A DNA stretch of 64,000 bases from Dendrobium chrysotoxum (taxonomy: Eukaryota > Streptophyta > Magnoliopsida > Asparagales > Orchidaceae): assembly GCA_019925795.1 (NCBI GenBank), contig CM034311.1:43619374-43683373 (forward strand), given 5' to 3'. Below are positions 37,401 to 46,817 of this stretch, one piece after another (the stretch's first letter is position 1; each line of letters opens with the position of its first letter). Position numbers and translations under genes: made by a program. The notes below the pieces were generated by a model. That model made no database searches and was not told where the DNA came from. It was given only the letters and a program-made list of their open reading frames with translations.

Positions 37401-40400
37401 TCTGTCCACCCTCCCACTCGCTCTTCAATGTACTCTCCCGATTCTGTCTTCTATTGCAACTCACTTGCGATTAATCACCACAATCCATTCAGTCTACACT
37501 CCTTATCGGAACTGCAGCTGGGAGTCTGATGAGGACATCCACACTTGGAAAGTTTATCGTCGACGTGGTCGTCGATCTACGGCCACGATCGAGTCTTTGT
37601 ATTTCTGAGTTTATTATATTATTTGTTTCTTTTATTTTAGTTTACTGTTGTACCCTTACTTAAGGGCGGAGTGTTTGTAAGCCCAATGTGGGCATTTTCG
37701 TCTTTTCTATTATTCCCTTGTTATGGCTATTTAAAGGCCACTATTGTATCGTTTGGAGGTAATGAATGATTAATACAAAATTCCCCACACTTGTGTTTGT
37801 GAGTTGGGGCTTGAGATCTCTTGAGAAGAATCCCTAGGAGAGGGAGAGTTGTGCATTACCCACCAATCTAGACGCGTCGGATTCGTGGTCGCTCCGTTGG
37901 TATTTCCTCCCCTTTTTCCCCAACCCACCGCCGGCCTCCTCCATCCACCACCCCTACGGCAGCCCCACCACCTCCACCACCACCTCACGGCCAAGCTTCA
38001 CCATCCTCATCCTAAATCCTCTCCATCCCACGACCCAAAGCCCCTCCTCTCCCTTACTCGGCCCCCCTCCCTTCTCCCCTACCCGCCGGCCGCCCAACAC
38101 ACCCCACCCGCCCCTAGCAAGCCGCCGGCCTCTCCCCCCCTTACCTTTCCCTCTCAAGTGATTCCTAATTTAGTTGGGTGTCAATTTGGAAAGACTTGAA
38201 ATTCAAATTCAAATTGAATTTGAATTAATTCCCTTTCCTAATTTAGCCTACTTATTTTAGGAAAGTTACTTAATTTAATTCTATTTGAATTTAATTCAAA
38301 TAGGATTAATTTAAAAGCTTTCCTAATTCCTAAATCCTAAATTAGGCATCCCCTAATCCCCTTCCCCTCTTAATAGCCGCCGGCCCCCCTACCCATACCC
38401 GCCCCCCTCTCTCTCTCCAACCCCCCTCTTCTTTTAACCTTTCCCCGCCTCTTTGGGAATTAAATTCAAACAATTTCCAAATCTCCCCTTCCCCTAAAAT
38501 CTGAAATTTAATTTCAGATTTCCCATACACTCTCCTCCCTCTCCAAAACCCTAACCCTAATTCCCAACCTCACCCTTCTTGGCCGGCCACCTCCTCCATC
38601 CACTCTTACTTGGGTTTCTAAGTAAGAACCCTATTTTCTCAAGAGCAAACTTCAAGGACAGCAGCGTATCATCATCTTCAACTCCTCTTTTCCCCACCAA
38701 CATGAATGGAAGTCCCCGAATGGGACTACGGCTTGGTGCTTGACGAACAGGACAACATCGACATCCTCCGTTCCCCGTTTTTCGACGTAGGATTTGACTT
38801 CGACAACACCGTCGAAGAATACTTCGACCGGATCCACATCACCTTGGTGGATACGATTGACGATCAAAGGACGAAAGGACAGTGGACCATCGTCGGCCGA
38901 GCCACGACCTCTTCCCCTCCGGCCACTTCAGCACTCAAAGGCTACTTCACCCAACTTCTACGATTCCTCTCCAATACCGTTAGCCTTCAAGTGGACACCA
39001 TCCGACGACGATTCCTTTCCGATTAAGGTGAACTTTCTTCCCTCGTCAATTACTTCCTCATTCTCCTGATCTTATAGGTGATGACGGATTCGTACAAGAT
39101 CAAGGCCGCTTAATTTGCTAAAAGCTTAGTAAACGTAGGGTTATTTTGAGTGCTCCTTTTATGTTTACTTATCTTGTTATTAATTGAGGAATTATGAATG
39201 AACGTCTCCTATATTAGCTTTACTTTGAGTTTCTAATCTATTTGTTTGATCAAGCATTTTACACGTGGTTTAGCCTAAACGCAAGCATCCATCCCTTGTT
39301 TTATTTCGTCGTTTCTATTGCTAGTAGTTTAATCGTTAATTGCTCTTTTAATAAATCGTGCAAATCCTAGTTTTCATTTAAAAGCATCCTAGTCCTGCAT
39401 CAGAGTCTTACCTTCCCAGCATCATTATAGCGTCAAAGGAAGAAAATAAATCGAGATCATTTGGAGACCAATACGATTTTAGAGAAAGAACAAGAAGATC
39501 TAGAAGGAAATTCATCAAGGTCCATCAATAAATTGGCATCAAAACAACTATGTTCTGTTGTTATATATATATTTTTTATGCATTAGAAACTAGTTTTTCT
39601 ATCTATGTGCCATACTTATAATCTTGCCAAACATAAATATCGTCTTCTACATCTGTCACGAGGCCTAAGCAAGTTCCCAACTTGTCTGTATTGTTCATTC
39701 ACTTCATTGTAACCTTAAATTATGACCAATGTTGCAATTGTTTACTGCAGTTCTTGCAGTTATGTTGATGGCAGTGGAAACATTCATGATGTGGAAGTGG
39801 GGGATGTTCAGGCACCTAAAGCAGACCTCTTGTGTAAGATGTACATAAAGTGGATCTGACTTTTACTGATCCTTAGCTCTATGTTTAAAATTTTTATTCA
39901 TTCAAGTTTAATGTGTGCTTGGTTGCCTAGAAAAGAAAGTGAACATCCTATTTTTGAAACTTGAGCGAAAGAATTTTTTATACGGAGATTGATTATTTTA
40001 TAGAAGTGACACTTCTAGCATATGTTTTCTAGTAGAGTTCACTGTGCGTGAAGTAAATGTTTCATATTAAGGGATTGCTTGTTCTTTCAAGTGGCTTGGG
40101 AGGAAATCATTGAATTCAAGTATTATTGATGAGACATATTTAGCTTTAATCATTTATTCGCACTGTAGTACTTATATGAAGGTCCTGTATGTTTGGGAGT
40201 TGAATGTTCATATCTTTCTCATGTAGTTCCATTTGCTGAAAAGCTGATTGATGGGATAAACCAAAGTCAGCCAAGGCGTCGAGCATTGATGCTTTTCTGT
40301 TTGGAATACTACAATGCACATGCACGAGTAAGTCAGAATTCTTTATCATGAACCACATTATTTATCATACACTAGATTTAAGAATCGTATGCATGTTTGT

Positions 40401-42973
40401 TGATGAGTGCAATAAATGCTAAATAAAACAGTTAAGTCGCATGATGCTTATGTTAGGAATACTGCTCCAGTCTGTTTATCTTGCTTGCTTCCTGAATAAA
40501 TTGCCACACGACTCGTATTCAGGACATCTTGCCATTTCCATCCATTTCACCTGCTTCTATTGAATCTTTTTGTGCTCATGTTAATAATACACAACTTCAG
40601 TCTAGTTAAATCTGCTTCTTTTCTCCTTTATTTTGCAGACGACTCATATTTAACAAATCAGGTGACTTCTAAACATTTATTTGCTCTCATTATATACTTC
40701 TTTAGAAATTTACAACTCCAACCTTCTCAAAAAAAAAAAAAAAAGTATCTACATCACTGCAATTTTTGTGTTGCTTTGAATGATCAGCTCAATTCAAAGC
40801 TAAAAAGTTCATGTTATAAGATTTGTTAGAGTCTAGGGTTATTACTACAATTAGACAATGTAATAGATAAAATCACACAAATCATAGTTAAAATTCAGTC
40901 TAGAATATCGCCTCTTAAAATAAGAACTTGCTTTCTTTAAAGTACACCTGGATATATGAGGAATTAGGGTGAAACTATATTTTGATGATCACAAATAAAA
41001 AAATTCAGCCAGAAATTGAAAAAGAAAAACCCTAAGTAGATTAAGACACACCCTTAAAAAAAAATAGTTTAAACATATTTGATTAAAATCAATCATATGC
41101 TCGTTATGTAGAATAAAACTAAATGATAAAATAATTTATCAATTAGAAAAATTAGACATCATTGTAGTACAAGGAGATGATGTTTTTCATGAAATAGGTA
41201 GTTGCTCTTGTTGCGCCGTACTTGGAGGAATAACAATTCAACTTATGGGCTGTTTGGTTGGATTATTTTGGCTGAAAAAAGAACGTAGTATAAAAAGAAT
41301 GCAGTGTAAAAGGAATTTAGTGTAAAATGAATACTTTGTAGTTATTTGAATGAATGTAGGTGCATGGTTTTTTTTTTTTTGTTTGGTTAGAAGTAATAAA
41401 TGTAAAAGTCCTAAATGGTGATGGGGGCAGCGGCGGGTGGATGAGGGCGGCTGCGGGTGGCTGCCAAGCAAGCTTGTGATGTAAAAGGTTATCACTCAAA
41501 ATCGGAGGTATTTACTTTACACTCAAAATGAACTACTTCATTTTACATTACATTTACTATACTTTTCTTTGCCTCATTTTGTATTCCAACCAAACATCAA
41601 AATTTGTAAAACCCCTGTATTTGGAATACTTTACGCCCTAAAGTAATCTAACCAAACAACCCCTTAGTTCTTATAATTAAGTGAACATAAAGCTGAAATT
41701 TTTATTAAGTAGAAAGTTCCTTTATAGTTTAACGTTCTTCCCAGATGGAATCTTTGATGAGGAAGGTTGAAAATGTCAGCACCACGCAAGCTCAGTCCAA
41801 AGTTTAAGGTTGCATGAAGGTGGCTATGTTTTACCGAGTTTGGTAGAACAACTAGTTATTGAAGGTCAATGTGGCCCTTTAATGGGTCAAAGAGTAATCA
41901 GGTTGCATTAGGATTCATAATAATTCATTAAGTAATCACTATAAGCTGAAATACTTGCACATAGATATAGAAAAAGTTGTTTCAGATGACCATGCAACTG
42001 TAAGTGCAAGAAGTTAGCAGACATATTTAAATAGGGGGTGTTGGGAGCTATATTAAACTCAGAGTTCTAATTTCCCTGAGAATGTGCTTAATATTCAGGC
42101 TTGTACGTCGGTATTTAAAACGTCTTTCTAATGAGATTGCTTGTATATTTGGTGATATTTAGACAATTAAACTTAAATGAAATACTGACCTTGTGGGTGT
42201 GAATGATTTAAAGAGCATAATCTATCTGAGTTTATTTTTTATTTTTTGGCACCCCAATGTCCACATGATGCTATTTGTTATGGCTAAGCAATCTTTAAAT
42301 TCAAAACCTTTACAGCAACTTCTAAGGCTCTTAAAAACAGAACTAATTGACAGCCTGCACCACCAATAAATGCAAATAGTACACTCACATTGCTTGCTAG
42401 ATACTTGAATTCCTTTAATGCTATTATATCATATTTTACCAAAATCACTAGTAGTGAGATATGATAATCTTTTAGGGTTCTAGAACATTGATTTCTCTTG
42501 CAAGAACCAACAGACAGGCATGTCATTGGTTCTTGTTCGACAATCTTTACAAAATAAAGGAATTCTTGATGTGCTGAACTGCTACATTTGTAAACCGTGT
42601 TTCTGTCTCAATATATAGCCATGGAAACTCTAAAATTCGGTTAAAGCATTGAACAAGTTTTTTTTTGTTGCTATGTTCTTGAGAAAAAAAAGCCAGTAAT
42701 AGCCTTCATTACAGAGTTCTAATGACCCCCCCACCCCCGCTTCTTTGCTTGCAGGATGCATTAATGTTATCAATTGATCAATATGGGTTCGATGTCCTTG
42801 CTAAGGTCTCCCAATCTATGACAAGCAACATCCAGAGCCTGGAGTATGTTTGGAAGGAGTTCAGGTTCTCATTCAAAGAAGAGGCAAGTGATCTCGAAAC
42901 TTTTTGTAATTTACTCATTGGTTTGGAAGAGGAGGTTCTTCAGAGTGTTCGAAGCTACAGCGGGCTTCATTAA
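25449..42973 (+). CDS. Uncharacterised plant protein, HugZ/DUF2470-like FMN split-barrel family (tentative)
   Basis: Nine exons join in frame to 308 residues: 25449-25493, 25639-25700, 27275-27365, 27644-27730, 35479-35532, 36395-36579, 39751-39833, 40227-40327, 42755-42973, all GT..AG. The product starts MKGKLVALTFAERCKNILAA. The stretch RIHYMLKKGKPYIWV ... NVIIDERGSLAVSAVVPG ... PARVALAGDVVPLKD resembles the strands of an FMN-binding split barrel. The part LIDGINQSQPRRRALMLFCL ... DALMLSIDQYGFDVLAKV looks like a DUF2470 region, which ends HugZ-like heme-related proteins. Tail: WKEFRFSFKEEASDLETFC ... SYSGLH. No transit peptide is evident. The fold assignment is from memory; the gene model itself is well supported by frame and splice continuity. 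Introns 4 and 6 are enlarged by a Ty3 element and a solo LTR. Confidence 0.75.
28573..28909 (+). repeat. 5' LTR of the chromovirus (337 bp, shortened)
   Basis: Aligns with 33722-34211 from ATTAATTAAGRCAAGA to GACTCCAAGGCATAT. About 150 bp near the start (including the poly-C region of the 3' LTR) is missing or diverged; it begins TGTAACCCCGG against TCTTACGACCGG in the 3' copy. Confidence 0.75.
28917..28929 (+). other. Primer-binding site for initiator Met tRNA
   Basis: TTGATATCAGAGC, one change from the usual TGGTATCAGAGC, eight bases after the 5' LTR. Confidence 0.75.
29027..30225 (+). pseudogene. Chromovirus gag, broken
   Basis: An open stretch 29027-29653 begins MAAKKMEAFESEMEQLRAEM, a coiled-coil-like N-terminus, and includes MPVFEGEDAQGWVYRVERYF, typical of the Ty3 gag capsid region. 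A stop at 29651 and later frame changes interrupt it. Similarity continues with FYALTQEGIIMEYREKFELL and ends with the zinc knuckle GLCFRCDERFTPEHRC at about 30177-30225. Confidence 0.8.
30246..33833 (+). pseudogene. Chromovirus pol (protease, RT, RNase H, integrase, chromodomain), broken
   Basis: The protease site reads NSGAT instead of DSGAT (30427). RT pieces are SVRPYNYPQ at about 30985, then FFDDILIYN at 31459 and WPLPKNLRELRRFLGIASYY. Between them about 100 codons of RT are replaced by hAT-like sequence (31068-31440). RNase H follows (FVVEMNALGYGLGAIL), then the integrase zinc finger (H..H..C..C, about 32460-32605), catalytic core (MDIIERLPRSKG, VIVSDWDKVF, QTEVVNRSVKTYL) and a chromodomain at 33600 (LIKWKDLTEYDATWE). 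A polypurine tract GGGAGGGGAG (33708-33717) precedes the 3' LTR. Confidence 0.85.
31068..31440. mobile_element. hAT-like fragment inside the chromovirus RT
   Basis: AGGGGGTGTCAAATCGGGTTG followed by GGGTCGGGTTCGGGTC-type wording matches the left end of the elements at 2641 and 43794. The right terminus is not evident, so the end coordinate is only where RT homology resumes. It coincides with a loss of roughly 100 RT codons. Confidence 0.5.
33722..34211 (+). repeat. 3' LTR of the chromovirus (490 bp)
   Basis: Starts TCTTACGACCGGTCCGAC directly after the polypurine tract and ends GACTCCAAGGCA. Contains a 23-base C homopolymer (33797-33819) that is absent from the 5' LTR. Confidence 0.75.
37527..39402 (+). 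mobile_element. Solo LTR C (1.88 kb), plus orientation, in intron 6 of the 25449 gene
   Basis: Begins TGATGAGGACATCCACACT and ends TCCTAGTCCTGCATCA, with a perfect 5-bp duplication GAGTC (37522-37526, 39403-39407). A TATA-like TATTTAAAG lies at 37728. The segment 37860-38160 is C-rich and gives spurious Pro-rich frames. Same family as solo LTRs A and B; closest to B. Downstream of the promoter it carries the intact frame at 38706-39026. Confidence 0.9.
38706..39026 (+). CDS. Conserved 106-residue reading frame inside solo LTR C
   Basis: ATG at 38706, TAA at 39024. The product starts MEVPEWDYGLVLDEQDNID, continues with an acidic Asp/Phe-rich half (SPFFDVGFDFDNTVEEYF) and ends SNTVSLQVDTIRRRFLSD. 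Its first 62 codons differ from the inverted copy at 18532 by 12 silent and 4 replacement codons, and the two share the stop codon. It lies about 970 bp downstream of the LTR TATA-like box, so it would be near the 5' end of the element's RNA. Directly after the stop both copies have an intron-like unit (AAG|GTGAAC ... TTATAG|GTGATG, 39027-39078 here). No known domain recognised; it could be an LTR-encoded protein or a captured host fragment. Confidence 0.45.
   Translation: MEVPEWDYGLVLDEQDNIDILRSPFFDVGFDFDNTVEEYFDRIHITLVDTIDDQRTKGQWTIVGRATTSSPPATSALKGYFTQLLRFLSNTVSLQVDTIRRRFLSD
41246..41663. mobile_element. PIF/Harbinger-like MITE in intron 8 of the 25449 gene
   Basis: Ends TGGGCTGTTTGGTTGGATTA and complement GGGGTTGTTTGGTTAGATTA, flanked by TTA (41243-41245, 41664-41666). 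Internal wording (AAAAGGAATTTAGTGTAAAATGAAT) is shared with 24640-25125. Contains a GC-rich segment 41418-41465 (GGCAGCGGCGGGTGG). Confidence 0.72.
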
Positions 42974-43234
42974 TATCCTGCTTAGAGGTTTACATTTGGT
43001 ACTTCCAAATGAGATATTGCTGCTGGTTTCCAAGGACATTCAGACCATTGTTTAAAATCTGAAAATCATGTAGCAGCAATTTTTAGAATATTTATTTAGC
43101 ATTGCAATAATTCAAAATTTATTAGGTGTGAATCCTGAGAGTACATAATTATATATTCATTATGTAGTCTAATCAAGTGCAGATCAGTATAATATTATGC
43201 TATAAAAAAAATCGAATACAGCTAGCTCCGAGAT

Positions 43235-43279
43235 GCCGAGATCTATGCCGATCGCAGGCCCTGTGCCTTTTCCGGCCAT
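43235..43279 (-). pseudogene. Beheaded HSP70 gene: first 15 codons only
   Basis: On the minus strand ATG at 43279 reads MAGKGTGPAIGIDLG and then loses all HSP70 similarity at 43234. Against the intact gene at 48729, eight of nine differing codons are silent (AAA/AAG, GGC/GGA, GGG/GGC, CCT/CCA, ATC/ATA, GGC/GGT, ATA/ATT, CTC/CTT) and one changes Thr to Glu. This pattern shows descent from a functional cytosolic HSP70 paralogue. The 5' leader differs from that of the intact gene, so this is not a recent copy of it. Confidence 0.75.
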
Positions 43280-43404
43280 TTTCTCCGGCGAGAAGAGAGA
43301 GAAAACTCACCAGAAATGAAAATGAAATAGAAATAAAAATCTTTGGTTGAGAGCGAGGCATCGAGATGGGAGAAAGCTAGGTCATGCAAATTAGGTGATG
43401 CGCT

Positions 43405-43417
43405 TTCTAGAATTTTC
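43405..43417 (-). promoter_or_regulatory. Perfect heat-shock element upstream of the truncated HSP70
   Basis: GAAAATTCTAGAA on the minus strand is three alternating 5-bp units (GAAnnTTCnnGAA) with no mismatch, 126 bp upstream of the ATG at 43279. Confidence 0.65.
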
Positions 43418-44297
43418 AGACGGACGTCAGCCGTTGGATCTAAAACTAGGAGCTGATTTGGACCGTCCGATTTCGGATATGGATGAGAAGGGTTTGTGTT
43501 TGATGGAGTTGGGTTCTTACGGCTCATTGGACGAGGAATGATGATGATTTATGTATACTGCTACCGCGCTACGTATGAAATAAGCTCATTTGTTTTGTTT
43601 TATTATTATTTTTAATTTATAAATGATAAATTATCGTAAAATTATCATTTCTACAATATCATGAAGAATTAATATTCATTTTAATAGATAAATCTTTTTT
43701 AAATTTTCTTTCAAAATGAAATCTTCTAACAATCTGGCCAACACGGTTTCTCATTTACGCCCCTTTTACATATCCACCTACTTAAATCTTATGTGGGGTG
43801 TCAAAATCGGGTTGCGGGTTGAATTAGATATTGATCCGCTAGTGGTGACTTGAATCGAACCGTTGGGGTTCCGGGTTCAACCGACCTGACAAGAAGAAAA
43901 TGGTTATGTTTGCAATGAGCGAGCTTTCTAGCGTATCAATGTTATGACTTTTGAGCTAACAGGAAGGAATGTTGTTGAAGGAGGCAAAGAAGTCGTCTTT
44001 CTCGAACAGTTGATTGGGTTGAAGCCTTCGTTGTCGTCGAAGCGATCGCACTGTCACGGGTTGCTGAGCGGCTATCGTGGGAGAAGAGGAAAAGTAAACC
44101 TCAGGGCTTCGACACTAGTTGTAGTGTCTCATTCTAGGACCGTTGTACGCTTGTGCAGTTAGGGCTTGTGGGAGAAACAGTCAAAGCAGAATGTGGGGAG
44201 TCGGGGATGGACTGCTGTGCGGGTTGATCTGGGTCAACTTCGGGTTAGTAGGTTGACCCAGACCCGACTCATTTTTTCAAACGGGTCGAATCCTAGG

Positions 44298-44350
44298 CAG
44301 GGGTGGATCCAGCCTTAATTTTCAGGGGGGGGGGGGGGGGGGGGGGGGGG

Positions 44351-44382
<32 letters not shown>

Positions 44383-44656
44383 AAAAATTATACGCTTTGC
44401 AGATATATTGGGGGTCCAAGGGGGCAGCGCCCCCTGGCGGGGTTCGACCTGCTCGGTAAGGTCACGGGGTCAAGGGGCAGAGCCCCTGCGGGGGTTTTCG
44501 GGGGTAGCGCTCCCGGAACAAATTTTGGTTGTAAGTATATTTTTGGATTTGTCTTTGTATTTGGTTTATCGTTCCCAAAACTCTCTATCTTATACCTTAA
44601 ATTTTTTTTTGAGGGTGGACATTTGCCCACCATGAAGCAAGGGGGATCCGCCCATG
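44298..44656. mobile_element. Nested hAT-like MITE with CAGGGGTGGATCC ends
   Basis: Begins CAGGGGTGGATCCAGC and ends GGGGGATCCGCCCATG. Flanks ATCCTAGG (44290-44297) and ATCCTAGA (44657-44664) match 7 of 8. Near the right end GGGTGGACATTTGCCCACC is a small palindrome, also present at 63265-63285. A second copy is at 63084-63307. Confidence 0.7.
44325..44380 (+). repeat. Poly-G tract, 55 G with a single T
   Basis: Uninterrupted G from 44325 to 44350, T at 44351, then G to 44380. Lies within the nested MITE where related copies have GGGTGGGCAAA. Length is likely unreliable in the assembly. Confidence 0.85.
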
Positions 44657-44984
44657 ATCCTAGAACCTAAATCCAACTCGTTTGTGAAATGGGTTGACCA
44701 TAACTTGGAATTTTTAGGTCGGGTTCGGGTCGAATTTTTAGGTCGTGTCAAATATTTACACCTCTAATCTTACATTAATTGCCACTTGCCTCTTCGGATT
44801 TAGGATTTGGTGTTATTGACATTTTCATATAGCGTTTGTCAAGTAAGTAAAGGGGGAACAAGTGCTGATGTGTAGGTGGTGATGTATTGTACGAGGCAGG
44901 AATTTAAAGCAAACTCAACATGAGATTTGCAAAACACACAATGGACTTTTTAATTAGAATAAGCAAAGTTTTGTGGTGATACAT

Positions 44985-45500
44985 GAAAAAAAAATCGCCT
45001 TGATCCAGTATGAATCTCGAGGCATATCTTAGTTGGCAACTTTCAAAATTAAATCTTGGACCATCCAAATTCCAATTTCAGTAAACTTATAGTCAAATTG
45101 AACGCCTCTAAGAGAGGGATCCAACGACGCCAAAATCAGTCCAATCTGAGTCCAAAAAAGTCCAAATTGCCCGGGGTGGGGGGCACAACACAAATTAGAT
45201 AAGCAAATGATATCCAAATATAGCATGCTTATAGTCAAATCGAGCGGCTTGACAAGACGAATCCAACGAGCCTAACAACGCTTGATTCTAACATCATTGG
45301 ACACATAAATGCTTGACTAACGCTCTATGATCAAGGGGATCAATATGGGTCGTTTGATAGATCACTCTGAATTTGTCTTATATATTCTCCATATCTACAT
45401 GGCATGCCACTCTAAAAAATTTATAAATAGACCCCCACTTTCAACATTAAAAGGGGGCTTGGATCCTTTAGGGGCTTGGACTTTTAGGGGCTTAGACTTT
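44985..45500 (+). mobile_element. LTR-like sequence with TATA region
   Basis: Related in inverted order to 19656-20165 (TATAGTCAAATCGAGCGGCT, GATTCTAACATCATTGGA, GGGTCGTTTGATAGA). A TATA-like TTTATAAATAGACCCCCACT lies at 45420-45439. Limits of the element were not found; it probably continues into the minisatellite and up to about 47520. Confidence 0.45.
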
Positions 45501-46062
45501 TGGCTGGAGATTTCAGAGAGCTTTGAGGGTTCAAGGATCCTAGAGTTCTACCCAAGCACTGTTGTTGGCGAACTTCCATCGACCGTCACCGAACCACTGC
45601 CGTCCGTCGATAGTCATTGGACCATCTCCTATTTGTAGATCACCGTCAGAACTCTACCTGGCTGCTGACTACCGTTGGACCTCTGTCCGGCTGCCAACGA
45701 CACAATACTCCGGCCACCGTCGCTCGCCAACTTTGGTCCCTCCGACCGTTATCGCCCACCGACCACGTTCCCTCAGACCACTGTCATCCGTCGATTACGG
45801 TCTCTCCGACCTCCATTGCCCGCCGACTACGATCCCTTCGACCTCCGTCGCCCACCGACTATAGTCCCTTCGACCTCTGTCACCCGCAACTACATTCCGT
45901 CCAACCTTTATCACCCGCTGACTACGGTTTCTCTGATTACTATCATCCGTCGACTATAGTCCCTCCGACTACCGTCGCCCGCTGACTACGGTCCCTCTGA
46001 CCTTCGTCGCCCACCGATTACGATTCCTCCGACCTTTGTCTCCTGCCGACTACGGTCCCTTA

Positions 46063-46725
46063 TGTAATAACCTAAACTTTTAACTATCGAGATATTATTC
46101 GCTTTGGTAGAAAGGACTCACGGTTTTGTTTGTTGGTGTAACTTCAAAGGAGGTCACCCATCCCATATTTCTTCGGGATGACAAGCTTAACTGCAAAGTT
46201 TCTTAATGAAATTTCAATAATTCCACCAAAAGGCTCCTCAATATTTAAGAGTTTAGCTTTTTTTACTTAAAATATTTTATAATCCCCCATTTAAGTAACT
46301 GATATCCTCGTTAGCATTCCTTATCCTATAATCATCCATCAGGTAGATAGGATTTTAGAGATGACCCTTACAAGTTCATGTGGTGACTCCCACCACATAA
46401 CACTTTGTTCTATATAGGGTTCAAGAGGTGGCTCCAATGGCGTAGCACTTTGTCTTGTATGACACTTAGTTATCATCTTCCGTTTAGTAAATTACTCTGA
46501 TACTAATTGTAATAACCTAAACTCTTAACTATTGAAATATTGTCCGCTTTGGCCCAAGGGCCTCACAATTTTGTCATGTTGGTGTAACTTCCCAAGAGGT
46601 CACCCATCCTATTCTTCGGGATGAGCACAATTAACTGCGAAGTTTTTTAATGAAATTTCAATAATTACAGCAAAAGGCGCCTTGATATTTAAGAGTTTAA
46701 CTTTTTTTACTTGAGGGATTTCACA
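46063..46725 (-). mobile_element. Second Cassandra TRIM, inserted in the minisatellite
   Basis: LTRs 46063-46281 and 46508-46725, both starting TGTAATAACCTAAAC. On the minus strand the right LTR has 5S-like GGATGGGTGACCTCTTGGGAAGT and GCAGTTAATTGTGCTCATCC (46586-46642). The primer site on the minus strand is ATTAGTATCAGAG next to the LTR (46495-46507). Flanking TCCCT (46056-46060) and TCTCT (46726-46730) resemble a target duplication with two extra bases on the left. Same family and strand as 3158-3876. Confidence 0.82.
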
Positions 46726-46791
46726 TCTCTAACATTCGTCGCCTGCCAAGTAAGATCCCTATGACGTCAATGGTTCCTTCCGACCACCATG

Positions 46792-46817
46792 CCCCCCCCC
46801 CCCCCCCCCCCCCCCCC
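46792..46817 (+). repeat. Poly-C tract, 26 bases
   Basis: Uninterrupted C run inside the minisatellite, just after the Cassandra element. Confidence 0.85.

Larger units (their letters stand above)
43794..44766. mobile_element. hAT-like element containing a second, nested element
   Basis: Left end TGGGGTGTCAAAATCGGGTTG, right end complement TAGAGGTGTAAATATTTGAC. Flanks ATCTTATG (43786-43793) and ATCTTACA (44767-44774) match 6 of 8. Subterminal GGGTCAACTTCGGGTT and GGGTTCGGGTCGAA wording is the same as at 2641 and 31068. Not protein-coding. Confidence 0.65.

Noticed and set aside
37849..38199. Pro-rich frame in solo LTR C
   Set aside because: C-rich low-complexity segment; the corresponding part of LTR B does not keep the frame.
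43243..43527. 94-codon minus-strand frame starting MSRKNPTPSN
   Set aside because: It runs through the heat-shock element and leader of the truncated HSP70 in another frame, so it is promoter sequence.
44303..44670. Gly-rich frames over the poly-G tract
   Set aside because: Produced by homopolymer G in a MITE; no other support.
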